Below are positions 50,970-60,051 of a stretch of 64,000 bases of DNA, in pieces. The DNA lies in NCBI RefSeq assembly GCF_051433165.1, contig NZ_JBHMFS010000003.1, positions 1 to 64,000 on the forward strand. Reading direction: 5' to 3'. The position numbers and the translations under genes are program-made. Within the stretch, counting starts at the first letter, position 1; each line of letters begins with the position of its first letter. The notes beneath the pieces were generated by a model that was not told the DNA's origin, did no database searches, and saw nothing but the letters and a program-made list of their open reading frames with translations. This stretch comes from Falsiroseomonas sp051433165. GTDB lineage: Bacteria; Pseudomonadota; Alphaproteobacteria; Acetobacterales; Acetobacteraceae.

Positions 50970-53489
50970 TCAGATCGCCGCCGCCGGCTCCACCAGCAGC
51001 ACATGCCGCCCGGGCAGCGCCAGCACCACGCTCAATCCCACCGGCGCCCAGTCCCAGGTAACGCGACCACCGAGCTGCGACCGCACGGTACCGTCCACCA
51101 CGCGCGTCCCAAAGCCGCGCCGGGCGGGTGGGGCGTGCAGCGTGGGGCCGCCGGATTCGGTCCAGGCCAGCTCCAACAGCCCCTGTTCGTCATGGCCCGG
51201 CGGCCCCGGCAGCAGTTGCCAGGTCACTGCCAGCCGGCCATCCGGGCAGGATAGCGCGCCGTATTTGGTCGCATTCGTCGCCAACTCATGCACCGCCATG
51301 GCCAGCGGCTGCACCGCGTTCGGGGCCAGAATCACGGGCGGGCCGTCCAGCCTCGCCCTCGGCAGGCCCGGCGCGGCCTGCCCGCCCTCAGCGGTCGATA
51401 CGAAGGCGGCCAGCGCGCCGTCCAGCATCTCCCGCAGCGGGATGCCGGACCAGCTGGTCTCGGACAGCAGGGTCTGGGCGCGGGCCAGCGCATCGATGCG
51501 CCCTTCCACGGCGGCGGCGTAATAGGCCGCATCGTCCCGCGGGGTCAGGCGCAGTGCGGCCTTCACCACGGCGAGGGCATTCTTCGCCCGATGGTCCACC
51601 TCCCGCAGCAGCAGGAACTGGCGTTCCTCCGCAATCCGGCGCGCGGTGACGTCGACGGCGCCGCCGACCAGCCAGGCTGGTGCGCCGGTCGACGGGTCGC
51701 GGGTGACCTGGCCGCGGTCCCACAGCCAGGCCCATCCGCCATCGGCGCGGGCCACGCGATACTCCACGGCGAAGCTGTGCCGGTCCGCCTCCTCCTGCAC
51801 CGCGAGGAGCACGGCATCCACCCGGTCGCGATCCTCCGGGTGGATGCGGGCCAGCCATTCCTCGGCCGAGAGCGTCGCGGCATGGCCGAGCAGCGCATCG
51901 GCGCCGCCGGTGCGCTCGACGCGGCCGGTGGCGAATTCCCACTCATAGACGAAGCCCGCCATGGCCGCGGTCGCTACGGCAAAGCGCGCCTCCGCCCGGC
52001 GACGCTCATTGATGTCGATGTCGATTCCCACCATCCGCGCCGGCTTGCCGCCCTCGGCGGGGTAGAGCCGGGCCCGGCAAAACAGCCAGACCTGCTCCCT
52101 CCGGCCGTCCGCCCGGCGGCGGAAGACGCGGAACTCGACGGTCATCGTGCCCTCCGTCAGCCCGTCGAGGATGGCGGAGCGCAGCATCGCGCGGTCCTTG
52201 GGGTGCACCATCGCCATGAAGCCATCGAGGGTGCCGCTATCCGCATCGCGTTCATGATGCAGGCCGAGCAGGGCAAACATCTCCTCGGACCAGTGCAGCC
52301 GGCCGGATTCCGGCTCCCAGGACCAGGACCCGGCGCCGGCGGCCTGCTGGGCCAGGCGCAGCATGCTCTCCCGCTCCCGTAGGTCGCGCGTGCGGTCCTC
52401 CACCCGGCGCTCCAGCGCGGCGTTGGTGGCGACCAGAGCGGCCTGCCGGCGCAGCGCCACGCGCGCCAGCAGCAGCAGCAGCAGCAGCAGGGTGGACCCC
52501 AGGGAGAGCACGGCCTGCGGCGCCACCGTCTGCCGCCACGCCGCTACCACCGCGGGTCTCGCCCGCGCTGCCGCGGCATAGACGGGCCAATCCCCGCCGA
52601 CCCGCCGCAGCGCCGCGACCCGTTCCACCCCATCGGTGCGCGAGGGCCGGGCCTCGATGATCCGGGGTAGGCCCAACACCATGCTCGCTACCGCCGGTGA
52701 ATCCGGCGCCAGGCGCATGGCTTCGGGGGCCAGGTCGCCGAAGTCGCCGGAGCGCGCTAGCAGGACCCCATCCGTGCGGATCAGCGCCACCCGATCACCC
52801 TCCGCGGCGCCCAGTGCCCCCAGTGCCGCACTGGCATGATCGAGGTAGATCGAGGCGACGAGAACCCCGTCATAGGCGCCGGGCTCGGCCCCGTTATCCG
52901 CCCCGACCCGCCGTGCGGCCACCGAGAAATAGGGCCGACCCGTGGTGCGGCCGACATAGATGCGGCTGACATGCACCCAGGGGGCATCCGGCGGCCGCAG
53001 TGCCTGGTTGAACTCCCGCGCCTGGATCACCGGATTCGGTCCCGGGGCCGGCAGCAGGTTGCTGGCCACCAGCGCATCGCCGTTGCGGTCATAGGCCAAG
53101 ATGTAGAAAGCGGCTTGATCCGCCGGCTCCCGCTCCGCCGCAATGCCGGCCAGCGACCGGTTCAGTTCGCTCTGCCGCGCCCTGACCTCGGCATCGCTGA
53201 GGCCGGCCAGAAGCTCATTCGCCCGTTGCAGCCGCAGCACCTGGCCTTCCAGCAGGCAACGGGCATATTCGGCGGCCGCGTCGGCGGTGCGGGTGACCTC
53301 CAGCTCCGCCCCGCGCCAGGCCTGGTCCCAGCTGCGCCAGGCGGAGACGGCAAAGATCAGCAGAGGCGCCAGCACCGCGGCCGCCAGACCCCAATGCAGC
53401 GCCGTGATGCGGCGCAGCGCGCGAGGTCCGTCCGCCTCAAGGACCGGCGATGACGACGTCGCGTCTGGATGGGGCGCAGCCTGGTCCAA
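50970..53489 (-). CDS. HWE-type sensor histidine kinase with Cache-like and PAS domains
   Basis: An 839-residue membrane sensor. One membrane segment lies near residues 33-52, a long extracytoplasmic Cache-like domain near 55-330, and a second membrane segment near 330-350 with a run of Leu encoded by eight CTG codons. Two PAS/PAC domains follow (about 375-505 and 510-620). The kinase core is of the HWE/HisKA_2 class: His633 in REVDHRAKNALAVV and the N box AVHELATNATKYGALS. Such kinases often act in the general stress response or light/redox sensing. The start is TTG 53489; no ATG is available. No response regulator is adjacent. Confidence 0.9.
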   Translation of the reverse strand: MDQAAPHPDATSSSPVLEADGPRALRRITALHWGLAAAVLAPLLIFAVSAWRSWDQAWRGAELEVTRTADAAAEYARCLLEGQVLRLQRANELLAGLSDAEVRARQSELNRSLAGIAAEREPADQAAFYILAYDRNGDALVASNLLPAPGPNPVIQAREFNQALRPPDAPWVHVSRIYVGRTTGRPYFSVAARRVGADNGAEPGAYDGVLVASIYLDHASAALGALGAAEGDRVALIRTDGVLLARSGDFGDLAPEAMRLAPDSPAVASMVLGLPRIIEARPSRTDGVERVAALRRVGGDWPVYAAAARARPAVVAAWRQTVAPQAVLSLGSTLLLLLLLLARVALRRQAALVATNAALERRVEDRTRDLRERESMLRLAQQAAGAGSWSWEPESGRLHWSEEMFALLGLHHERDADSGTLDGFMAMVHPKDRAMLRSAILDGLTEGTMTVEFRVFRRRADGRREQVWLFCRARLYPAEGGKPARMVGIDIDINERRRAEARFAVATAAMAGFVYEWEFATGRVERTGGADALLGHAATLSAEEWLARIHPEDRDRVDAVLLAVQEEADRHSFAVEYRVARADGGWAWLWDRGQVTRDPSTGAPAWLVGGAVDVTARRIAEERQFLLLREVDHRAKNALAVVKAALRLTPRDDAAYYAAAVEGRIDALARAQTLLSETSWSGIPLREMLDGALAAFVSTAEGGQAAPGLPRARLDGPPVILAPNAVQPLAMAVHELATNATKYGALSCPDGRLAVTWQLLPGPPGHDEQGLLELAWTESGGPTLHAPPARRGFGTRVVDGTVRSQLGGRVTWDWAPVGLSVVLALPGRHVLLVEPAAAI
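52467..52490. repeat. (CAG)8 trinucleotide repeat inside the histidine kinase gene
   Basis: Eight perfect CAG units (CTG on the coding strand) encode consecutive Leu residues in the second membrane segment of the HWE kinase. Gain or loss of units would keep frame but change the length of the membrane helix just before the signalling domains. Confidence 0.9.
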
Positions 53490-53597
53490 ATCTCATTCGC
53501 TCTACGGGGGCCAAAGACTGGGGCAAAGCCCGGCACGGCAGGTCTGGCGACTCACGTTCAGGTGAAGCAGAACACCACAACATTAAGGGATGCACCC

Positions 53598-53966
53598 ATG
53601 GCCGCGCCAATCATGATCTACGGGATCAAGAACTGCGATACGATGAAGAAGGCGCGTGGCTGGCTGGAGTTGCACGGCGTGGCCTGCACGTTTCACGACT
53701 ACCGGCAATCCGGCATCCCGGCCGGGCTGCTGGAGGGTTGGGTGGCGCAGGTCGGCTGGCCCGCCCTGCTGAACCGCGCCGGCACCACCTTCCGCAACTT
53801 GCCGGAGACGGAGCGGGAGGGGCTGGACGAGGCCCGCGCCATCGCCCTGATGCACAGCTATCCCGCCATCATCAAGCGCCCGGTCCTGCCGCGGGCGGGC
53901 GGCCTGCTGATCGGCTTCAAGCCGGAGACCTATGCCGCGGTGTTTGGGAGCCCCGGCCCGGCTTGA
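53598..53966 (+). CDS. ArsC/Spx-like (YffB-type) reductase family protein
   Basis: A 122-residue thioredoxin-fold protein of the ArsC family. The motif YGIKNCDTMKKARGWL has a single N-terminal Cys13, and the C-terminal part contains IKRPVLPRAGGLLIGFKPE. It lacks the second Cys spacing of Spx and the arsenate-specific neighbours, so YffB-like glutathione-dependent reductase is more likely than arsenate reductase. ATG 53598 follows AAGGGA. The stop codon is part of the first unit of a 22-bp tandem repeat. Confidence 0.88.
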   Translation: MAAPIMIYGIKNCDTMKKARGWLELHGVACTFHDYRQSGIPAGLLEGWVAQVGWPALLNRAGTTFRNLPETEREGLDEARAIALMHSYPAIIKRPVLPRAGGLLIGFKPETYAAVFGSPGPA

Positions 53967-54040
53967 CGCGAACACCGGCACGTCCTGACGCACCAAGCCG
54001 CGCGTCTTGACGCGAACACCCGCGCGTCTTGACGCGACCC
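53962..54040. repeat. Tandem array of a 22-bp unit, about 3.6 copies
   Basis: Units at 53962-53983, 53984-54005, 54006-54027 and a partial at 54028-54040. The first and third match CTTGACGCGAACACC followed by (C/G)G(C/G)(C/A)CGT; the second has diverged. Each junction creates the inverted repeat CGCGTC-TT-GACGCG or a close relative. As in the array at 36161, unit 1 contains the TGA stop of the upstream gene, and each unit carries the same TGA in its sequence. Confidence 0.9.
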
Positions 54041-54084
54041 AGCATGGCGCGGACCGTCCGGGACGCATTGCACAGGATTGCCCC

Positions 54085-55365
54085 ATGCCCGACGCCGCCC
54101 TGCTCGACCGCCTTCGCCACGCCGTGGAAGCAGGCTTTGCGCGGGAGACCGCCTTCCTGCAGGAGCTGGTGCGCTTCCCCAGCCTGCGGGGGCGGGAGGC
54201 ACCGTTGCAGGACTGGTTCGCCCGGCAGATGGCCGGCCGCGGCTACGACGTGGACCGTTTCAGCCTGGCCGATGTGCCGGCGCATCCCAAGACCGCGCCC
54301 ATGGTGGATGCCGACCCCGGCGCCAGCATCCAGGTGGTCGCCACGCACCGTCCCGCGAATCCCACCGGTCGCAGCCTGATCCTGCAGGGCCATATCGACG
54401 TGGTGCCGGAAGGCCCGCATGAGATGTGGACCCACCCGCCCTACGCCGCCGTGATCCGCGATGGCTGGATGTATGGCCGCGGCGCGCATGACATGAAGGC
54501 CGGCGTCGCCGCCATGGTCTTCGCCATGGATGCGATCCGCGAAGCCGGGCTGGAGCCCGCCGCGGATGTGTACCTCCAGACGGTGACGGAGGAGGAAAGC
54601 ACCGGCAACGGCGCGCTCGCCACCCTGCTGCGCGGCTACCGCGCCGAGGCCGCGCTGATCCCGGAGCCCACGGCCCATTCCATCACCCGCGCCCAGACCG
54701 GCACCATCTGGTTCCGCCTGAAGGTGCGCGGCGTGCCGGTGCATGTGATGGTGGCGCAGGATGGCAGCAACGCCATCATGTCCGCCTACGCGCTGATCAA
54801 TGCGCTGTACGCGCACACCAAGGCGCTGAACCAGGCCGGGCGCGACAATGCCTGGTACGGCGCGGTGCCGGACCCGATCAAGTTCAACCCCGGCATCATC
54901 CGCGGCGGCGACTGGGCTTCCTCGACCCCCGCCTGGTGCGAGGTGGATTGCCGCATCGGCCTGCTGCCTGGCACGACCCCGGAGGAGGCCATGGCCGGCG
55001 TCGAGGCTGCGGTGCGGGCGGCGGCCAAGGGCGACGCCTTCCTCGCCAACAACCCGCCCGAGATCACGTTCCACGGTTTCCAGACCGACCCATACGTCCT
55101 GGAGCCGGGCTCCGAGGCCGAGGCGGTGCTGGCCGCCGCGCATGCGGCCGTGCATGGGGGGGAGATGCCGGCGCGGCTGTCCACCGCAGTGAACGACACT
55201 CGGTATTACGGCCTGTACTTCGCCATCCCCGGCCTGTGCTACGGCCCGAAGGGGGAGATGGCGCATGGCTTCGATGAGCGGACCTCCCTGGCGGACCTCA
55301 AGACCTGCACGCTGACCATTGCCGCCTTCATCGCCGATTGGTGCGGGGTGCGCCCGGCGGCATGA
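54085..55365 (+). CDS. ArgE/DapE family deacetylase (M20 peptidase)
   Basis: A 426-residue M20 metallohydrolase. Metal and catalytic motifs: LQGHIDVVPEG (His, Asp), YGRGAHDMKAGVAA (Asp) and TVTEEESTGNG (Glu pair). EPTAHS follows, then a C-terminal GEMAHGFDE His. A dimerisation domain occupies about residues 205-325. The family removes acyl groups from amino acids such as N-acetylornithine or N-succinyl-diaminopimelate. Without arg or dap neighbours the substrate is open. ATG 54085 chosen with AGGA upstream; the start lies after the repeat array. Confidence 0.9.
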   Translation: MPDAALLDRLRHAVEAGFARETAFLQELVRFPSLRGREAPLQDWFARQMAGRGYDVDRFSLADVPAHPKTAPMVDADPGASIQVVATHRPANPTGRSLILQGHIDVVPEGPHEMWTHPPYAAVIRDGWMYGRGAHDMKAGVAAMVFAMDAIREAGLEPAADVYLQTVTEEESTGNGALATLLRGYRAEAALIPEPTAHSITRAQTGTIWFRLKVRGVPVHVMVAQDGSNAIMSAYALINALYAHTKALNQAGRDNAWYGAVPDPIKFNPGIIRGGDWASSTPAWCEVDCRIGLLPGTTPEEAMAGVEAAVRAAAKGDAFLANNPPEITFHGFQTDPYVLEPGSEAEAVLAAAHAAVHGGEMPARLSTAVNDTRYYGLYFAIPGLCYGPKGEMAHGFDERTSLADLKTCTLTIAAFIADWCGVRPAA

Positions 55366-55922
55366 CGGCCGAGGCGCGGCTTCTTGCCCTGGCGCGAGCC
55401 AGTCCGGTGAATGCCGCGCTGTTGGAAATTCTGCCGTCGCTCGGCCTGAACCAGGGCCATCTAACCGCCGGCTGCCTGTTCCAGGAGGTCTGGAACCACC
55501 GCGCCGGCCGGCCGGTGGGCTGGGGCATCCGCGACTACGACGTGTTCTACTTCGACGACGGCGACCTGTCCTTCGAGGCGGAGGATGCGGTGATCCGCCG
55601 GGTGCGCCAGGCCACGGCGCATCTGGCGGTGGAGGTGGAGGTGCGGAACCAGGCGCGGGTGCATCTGTGGTACCCGCAGCGCTTCGGCCCAGGCTATCCG
55701 CAGTTGCGCTCGGCGCGGGACGGAATTGACCGCTACCTGGTGGCCTGCACCTGCATCGGGATCGAATTGGCCACCGGCATGCTGTATGCGCCGCGCGGAC
55801 TGGCGGAGCTGGAGGCCGGGATGCTGAGGCCCAATCCGCGCAATGACCGGCCGGACCTGTTTCGCGCCAAGGCCGAGGCCTATCGGGCACGCTGGCCGTT
55901 CCTGACCATCCTGGACGAGTGA
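55362..55922 (+). CDS. Nucleotidyltransferase-like protein (COG3575 / DUF925)
   Basis: A 186-residue protein. The N-terminal LNQGHLTAGCLFQEVWN and IRDYDVFYFDDGDLSFEAED (Asp pair in a nucleotidyltransferase-like strand) and the middle VEVRNQARVHLWYPQRFG are hallmarks of the family. It ends KAEAYRARWPFLTIL. The fold resembles MNT-type nucleotidyltransferases, but the substrate is unknown. ATG 55362 overlaps the preceding stop, so it is co-translated with the deacetylase. Confidence 0.85.
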   Translation: MTAEARLLALARASPVNAALLEILPSLGLNQGHLTAGCLFQEVWNHRAGRPVGWGIRDYDVFYFDDGDLSFEAEDAVIRRVRQATAHLAVEVEVRNQARVHLWYPQRFGPGYPQLRSARDGIDRYLVACTCIGIELATGMLYAPRGLAELEAGMLRPNPRNDRPDLFRAKAEAYRARWPFLTILDE

Positions 55923-55985
55923 ACAAGCCCTTCACGCGGGCGTCCCGGCGCGGCAGAACCACGGCAGATTGAGGGGCACGACGCC

Positions 55986-57665
55986 TTGGAAAACATTCTC
56001 GCAACCTCGGTCTTCTACGAGGTCGCCGCCCTGCTGGTGCTGGGCGCCGCGGTGGGCCTGGTGGCGCTGCTGCTGCGCCAGCCGCTGATCGTCGGCCTGA
56101 TCGCCGCCGGCATTCTGGCCGGCCCGGCGGCGCTCGGCATTGCCCGATCCGATGAATACATCACGCTGCTGTCGGAACTCGGCATCGCGGTGCTTCTGTT
56201 CCTGGTGGGGCTGAAACTCGACCTCAGTCTGGTCCGCAACCTGGGCCGTGTGGCGCTGGCAACCGGCCTCGGCCAGGTCGCCTTCACCGCCATCATCGGC
56301 TACGCGCTGTGCATTCTGCTGGGGCTTGGGGCGCTGGAGAGCGTGTATGTCGCGGTCGCGCTGACCTTCTCCAGCACCATCATCATCGTCAAGCTGCTAT
56401 CCGACAAACGCGAGATCGACAGCCTGCACGGCCGCATCGCGCTCGGCTTCCTCATCGTGCAGGACATCTTCGTGGTGCTGGCCATGGTGGTGGTCTCGGC
56501 GATGGCGGCCGGGGCGGGGGAGGCCTCGGCCATGGCCGGGCTGGCGCGGGTGCTGGCCGGCGGCGTGGGGATGCTGGTGGCGGTCGGCCTCATCATCCGC
56601 TTCGTCGCCGGGCCGCTGACCGCGCGGCTGGCGCGCGCGCCGGAACTGCTGGCCGGCTTCGCCATCGGCTGGGCGGCGCTGCTGGCGGCGGTCGGCGATT
56701 ATGTCGGGCTGGGCAAGGAGTTGGGCGGACTGCTTGCCGGCGTCGCCCTGGCCTCCACTCCGTACCGGGAGGCGATCGCGGCGCGGCTGTCGAGCCTGCG
56801 CGACTTCCTGCTGCTGTTCTTCTTCATCGCGCTCGGCTCGCGGCTCGACCTCGCCTCGATGGGGGAACAGGTGGGCGCGGCGCTGGCTCTGTCCGCCTTC
56901 GTGCTAATCGGCAATCCGCTGATCGTCGTGGCGATCATGGGCTATATGGGCTACCGGCGCCGCACCGGGCTGCTGGCCGGGCTGACGGTCGCGCAGATCA
57001 GCGAATTCTCGTTGATCTTCATGGCGATGGGCGTGGCGCTGGGCCATGTCGCGGAACCGGCGCTGGGGCTGGTGACGCTGGTCGGATTGGTGACCATCGC
57101 GCTGTCCACCTACATGATCACCCACTCGCACAAATTGGCGGCCTGGCTCGACGCGCCTTTGCGGGTCTTCGAGCGGGAGCATCCGTGGCGGGAAGCGCTG
57201 GAGGCCGGGGATGCGAGCGTGGCCGCGGAGAAGGCCGATGTCGTTCTGTTCGGCCTCGGCCGTTTCGGCTGCAACATCGCCCTGCACCTGCGCGCGCGGG
57301 GGCTGACGGTGCTCGGCGTGGATTTCGACCCGGAGGCGGTGCGCCAGTGGCACGAACAGGGCTTCGCCGCGCTGTATGGCGATGCCTCCGACCCCGAACT
57401 GATCGCGGCCCTGCCGCTGGAGGGCGCGCGCTGGGCCGTCTCCGCCATTCCCGCCCGCACCGGCGGGGTGACGCATGAGGATCACCGCCTGGCGCTGATA
57501 GACGCGCTGCGGGCGCAGCATTTCGCCGGTGGTATCGCGGTGACGGCGCATGCGGAGAAAGAGGCAGCTGCGCTGCGCCAGCGCGGCGCCGCCCTCGTGC
57601 TGCTGCCGTTCCGGGATGCGGCGGACCGGGCGGCGGAATTGCTGGCGGCGCCGCCCGCCGGCTGA
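55986..57665 (+). CDS. Kef/CPA2-type cation:proton antiporter with RCK domain
   Basis: A 559-residue membrane antiporter. About twelve hydrophobic segments include QPLIVGLIAAGILAGP and LGFLIVQDIFVVLAMV, the Gln-Asp antiporter signature. The C-terminal TrkA-N/RCK domain (about 415-559) has the nucleotide motif LFGLGRFGCNIA. It resembles YbaL/KefB-like K+ efflux systems, which are gated by NAD(H) or glutathione adducts in some relatives. The start is TTG 55986 with GAGGGG about 9 nt upstream. Stands alone after the nucleotidyltransferase gene. Confidence 0.92.
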   Translation: MENILATSVFYEVAALLVLGAAVGLVALLLRQPLIVGLIAAGILAGPAALGIARSDEYITLLSELGIAVLLFLVGLKLDLSLVRNLGRVALATGLGQVAFTAIIGYALCILLGLGALESVYVAVALTFSSTIIIVKLLSDKREIDSLHGRIALGFLIVQDIFVVLAMVVVSAMAAGAGEASAMAGLARVLAGGVGMLVAVGLIIRFVAGPLTARLARAPELLAGFAIGWAALLAAVGDYVGLGKELGGLLAGVALASTPYREAIAARLSSLRDFLLLFFFIALGSRLDLASMGEQVGAALALSAFVLIGNPLIVVAIMGYMGYRRRTGLLAGLTVAQISEFSLIFMAMGVALGHVAEPALGLVTLVGLVTIALSTYMITHSHKLAAWLDAPLRVFEREHPWREALEAGDASVAAEKADVVLFGLGRFGCNIALHLRARGLTVLGVDFDPEAVRQWHEQGFAALYGDASDPELIAALPLEGARWAVSAIPARTGGVTHEDHRLALIDALRAQHFAGGIAVTAHAEKEAAALRQRGAALVLLPFRDAADRAAELLAAPPAG

Positions 57666-57693
57666 TCCGGCGGGCGGCCCAGGGTTCAGGGAT

Positions 57694-58203
57694 TCAGGGG
57701 GCCTTGTGGATCGGGTCCACCCAGGCGACCGATTCCGGCTTCTCCGCCGGCTCGATATCCAGGTTCACCACCACCGCTTCATTGTCCGAGCGCACCAGCA
57801 CGCACTCCAGCGTCTCATCCGTGCTGGCGTTGATTTCCTGGTGCGGGACGTAGGGCGGCACGAAGATGAAATCGCCGGGGCCGGCCTCAGCCACATATTC
57901 CAGCTTCTCCCCCCAGCGCATCCGGGCGCGACCCTTGAGGATGTAGATCACCGATTCCAGCGCGCCGTGGTGATGCGCGCCGGTCTTGGCATTGGCGTGG
58001 ATATGCACCGTGCCGGCCCAGATCTTCTGCGCGCCGACGCGGGCGAAGTTGATCGCGGCGGCGCGGTTCATGCCGGGGGTCTGGGCGGTGTTGGTGTCCA
58101 GGCTGTCGCCCGGAATCACCCGCACGCCGGTATGCTTCCAGCCATCATCCGGCGGCGTTTCGTGCCCGTGGTCGTTTCCATGGTCGTGTCCGTCATGCGG
58201 CAT
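57694..58203 (-). CDS. Cupin domain protein
   Basis: A 169-residue protein with a His-rich N-terminus (MPHDGHDHGNDHGHE), probably metal binding, and one cupin barrel. Cupin motif 1 is GAHHHGALESVIYILKG and motif 2 is AGPGDFIFVPPYVPHQEIN. The His/Glu set suggests a metal-dependent enzyme or sensor. ATG 58203 follows GAGGAG. It is 11 nt after the stop of a TctC gene, so the two form an operon. Confidence 0.9.
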   Translation of the reverse strand: MPHDGHDHGNDHGHETPPDDGWKHTGVRVIPGDSLDTNTAQTPGMNRAAAINFARVGAQKIWAGTVHIHANAKTGAHHHGALESVIYILKGRARMRWGEKLEYVAEAGPGDFIFVPPYVPHQEINASTDETLECVLVRSDNEAVVVNLDIEPAEKPESVAWVDPIHKAP

Positions 58204-58214
58204 CTGCGTTCTCC

Positions 58215-59201
58215 TCAATCAGCCCGTGCGCCGGAGGCGCGGACCAGCGGCAGCCACAGGTCGATCTCGGACTTCAGAAAATCCTCGAAGCGCTGCGGGG
58301 TCCAGCCGCGCATGGCGGGCGTGCCCATCTGGTCGAAGCGCTGGCCGATGGCAGGGTCGGACAGCGCCTGTTCGATCGCCGCGGCCATACGCGCCACGAT
58401 CGGGGCGGGCGTGCCGGCGGGGGCGTAGATGCCATACCAGGAATAGGCCTTGTAATCGCCCAAGCCCACCTCCCGCGCCGTTGGCACATCGGGCACCTGC
58501 GGGCTGCGCTCATCGGTCGCGACGAAGATCAGCCGCGCCGAATCGGCCTGGTGGAAGGGCGCGAGGATGGAGGGGATGTCGCTGGTGAAGGCGATCTCGC
58601 CCTGCTGCAGCGCCAGGTAGGTCTGCCCCGGATTGCGATAGGGAATATGCTCCGCCGTCGCCCCGATGCGCGACAGGAAGGCGGAGGAGGCGATGTGGCC
58701 GGAGGTGCCGGCGCCGGCGCTGCCATAGGAATACTTGCCCGGATTGGCCCGCAGCAGCGCGATGAACTCCTGCGCCGTGCGCACGCCGAGCTTTGACGAG
58801 ATCGCCATCCCGATCGGGATGAAGACCGTCGGCGCAATGGAGACGAAGTCCTTCAACGGGTCATAGGGCAGCCGGCTGTACAGCCCGATGGCAAGCGCCA
58901 TGTTGGAGACGGTGGCCAGCAGGAAGGTCTCGCCATTCGGCTGCGCCTTGGCCACCAGATCGGCGCCCAGTGTGCCGCCGGCCCCGGGCCGGTTCTCGAT
59001 CACCACCGTCTGGCCGAGAATCTCGGACAACTTCGGCGCCAGGACCCGGGTGGTGATGTCCGTTCCGCCGCCGGTGCCGAAGGGCACGACGATTCGGATG
59101 GGCCGGGTCGGCCAAGCCTGGCCGCTGCCTTGGGCCAGGGCGGGCAGCGATGTGGCGGCAAGCGGCAGCGCCAGGGTGGCGCGGCGGGTGATCGGTCGCA
59201 T
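58215..59201 (-). CDS. TctC/Bug substrate-binding protein
   Basis: A 328-residue exported solute-binding protein. The signal has a Tat-like start (ITRRATLALPL) and cleavage near LPALAQ. Bug motifs are IRIVVPFGTGGGTDITTR and VIENRPGAGGTLGA. It is the third orphan TctC in the window and is co-transcribed with the cupin gene. The ligand is unknown. The 87 nt upstream to the next gene hold nothing obvious. Confidence 0.92.
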   Translation of the reverse strand: MRPITRRATLALPLAATSLPALAQGSGQAWPTRPIRIVVPFGTGGGTDITTRVLAPKLSEILGQTVVIENRPGAGGTLGADLVAKAQPNGETFLLATVSNMALAIGLYSRLPYDPLKDFVSIAPTVFIPIGMAISSKLGVRTAQEFIALLRANPGKYSYGSAGAGTSGHIASSAFLSRIGATAEHIPYRNPGQTYLALQQGEIAFTSDIPSILAPFHQADSARLIFVATDERSPQVPDVPTAREVGLGDYKAYSWYGIYAPAGTPAPIVARMAAAIEQALSDPAIGQRFDQMGTPAMRGWTPQRFEDFLKSEIDLWLPLVRASGARAD

Positions 59202-59288
59202 GGTGGGGGTCTCCGGTCTTCCCCCCGATCAAAGCGCGACTGGCCGCGGCTTGCACCCCCCCAACGCCAGAACGCGCCGCGATCGGCC

Positions 59289-59669
59289 TTAATAGGCCGG
59301 CGGGGGCGGCACCGGCAGGCCGGGGGTGTGCGGCCGGATCGTCAGCGCATCCTGCTCCGGCACGGCGATGCGGCCCGCGACTCGCGACCAGCCAGCGCCA
59401 TCCAGACTCTTGCCTTCCTGGTACAGCCAGCCGGTGATCTGGCCCTGGGTGGTGAATCGCCGCGCCAGGCGATCCAGATCCGGGCCTGGGCCGAGTGCGG
59501 CAAGCTCCGCCATGCTCAGCCCCGGCAGCAGGTCGCCCCGGATGGTCACCACACGGAACAGCTGCATGCTGGGGAGGGCAGGGTGGGCGTGGGCAGGCAG
59601 GGCGGCGCCGGGCCGCCGGCGCTGAAACAGGCCGGGGAACAGCGCGGCGGCAACACGCTGCGTGGACAT
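59289..59669 (-). CDS. Hypothetical protein
   Basis: Not recognised. 126 residues from ATG 59669, which is well supported by AGGAGG 7 nt upstream. The sequence has no signal peptide or membrane segment. It contains MQLFRVVTIRGDLLPGLSMAELAALG and ends with a Pro-rich tail (HTPGLPVPPPPAY). Residues near TQGQITGWLYQEGKSLDGAGW resemble a small strand-turn domain. It is divergent from nrdA. Confidence 0.6.
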   Translation of the reverse strand: MSTQRVAAALFPGLFQRRRPGAALPAHAHPALPSMQLFRVVTIRGDLLPGLSMAELAALGPGPDLDRLARRFTTQGQITGWLYQEGKSLDGAGWSRVAGRIAVPEQDALTIRPHTPGLPVPPPPAY

Positions 59670-60051
59670 GGGCCGGGCCTCCTGCGTTAGACGCAAACCT
59701 GAACCGCGGATGTTGCGCGAACATGTCGCGCCCTGTTTCGCGCGCTTCGCCCGGTTTTGCCTGTGGATCAGGAGGATATCGGGGACGACCGGCGTTTCCG
59801 GTGCCCCGGCGCCGACGGCCCTGCATGGCATGGGGCGCGCGCCGGCCCATGCCGCGCTACAATGTGAACGAAACGGGAACTTGAGTCCGTACCCGCAAGG
59901 CCCGCGAAATGCAACCGTTGAAGTGCTTCGCACCCGTAGTAGCGACGGGGGTGTGGCAACACTACATCTTGTTGGTGTAGGACTGCGCGGGCATCCTGCG
60001 GGTGTCGGGGGAGTCGCTCCACGCGACGGAAGCCAGATTGGGGGTTGGTCG
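59670..60051 (+). promoter_or_regulatory. Gene-less nrdA upstream region
   Basis: This stretch of 382 nt lies between the divergent small gene and nrdA. The nrdA frame is open through it but reads as unlike any NrdA N-terminus. It holds a possible -10 element TACAAT (59858-59863) without a clear -35, and a candidate NrdR box at 59959-59974. An AT-richer stretch covers 59860-60070. No riboswitch signature was recognised. Confidence 0.5.
59959..59974 (+). promoter_or_regulatory. Candidate NrdR box
   Basis: ACACTACATCTTGTTG matches the NrdR-box consensus acaCwAtATaTwGtgt at 12 of 16 positions, including the central CwA..AT..T.G core. NrdR represses ribonucleotide reductase genes, and the site lies 78 nt before the proposed nrdA start. 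NrdR boxes usually occur in pairs; a second copy was not found, so this is a candidate only. Confidence 0.5.

Noticed and set aside
53598..53966. Arsenate reductase of an ars operon
   Set aside because: No arsR, arsB or acr3 neighbour, and the motif NCDTMKKA fits the YffB/Spx-like branch better.
54085..55365. argE or dapE as a named gene
   Set aside because: Family motifs are clear, but neighbours give no support for arginine or lysine biosynthesis and the family has many substrates.
59870..60050. Cobalamin riboswitch before nrdA
   Set aside because: GGGAAC and CCCGCAAGG pieces are present, but the conserved B12-box order and core could not be matched, and the enzyme is the B12-independent class Ia type.
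59662..60051. N-terminal extension of NrdA through the open upstream frame
   Set aside because: The extra residues do not resemble any NrdA N-terminus or ATP cone, the region contains the NrdR-like site, and GTG 60052 gives normal length.
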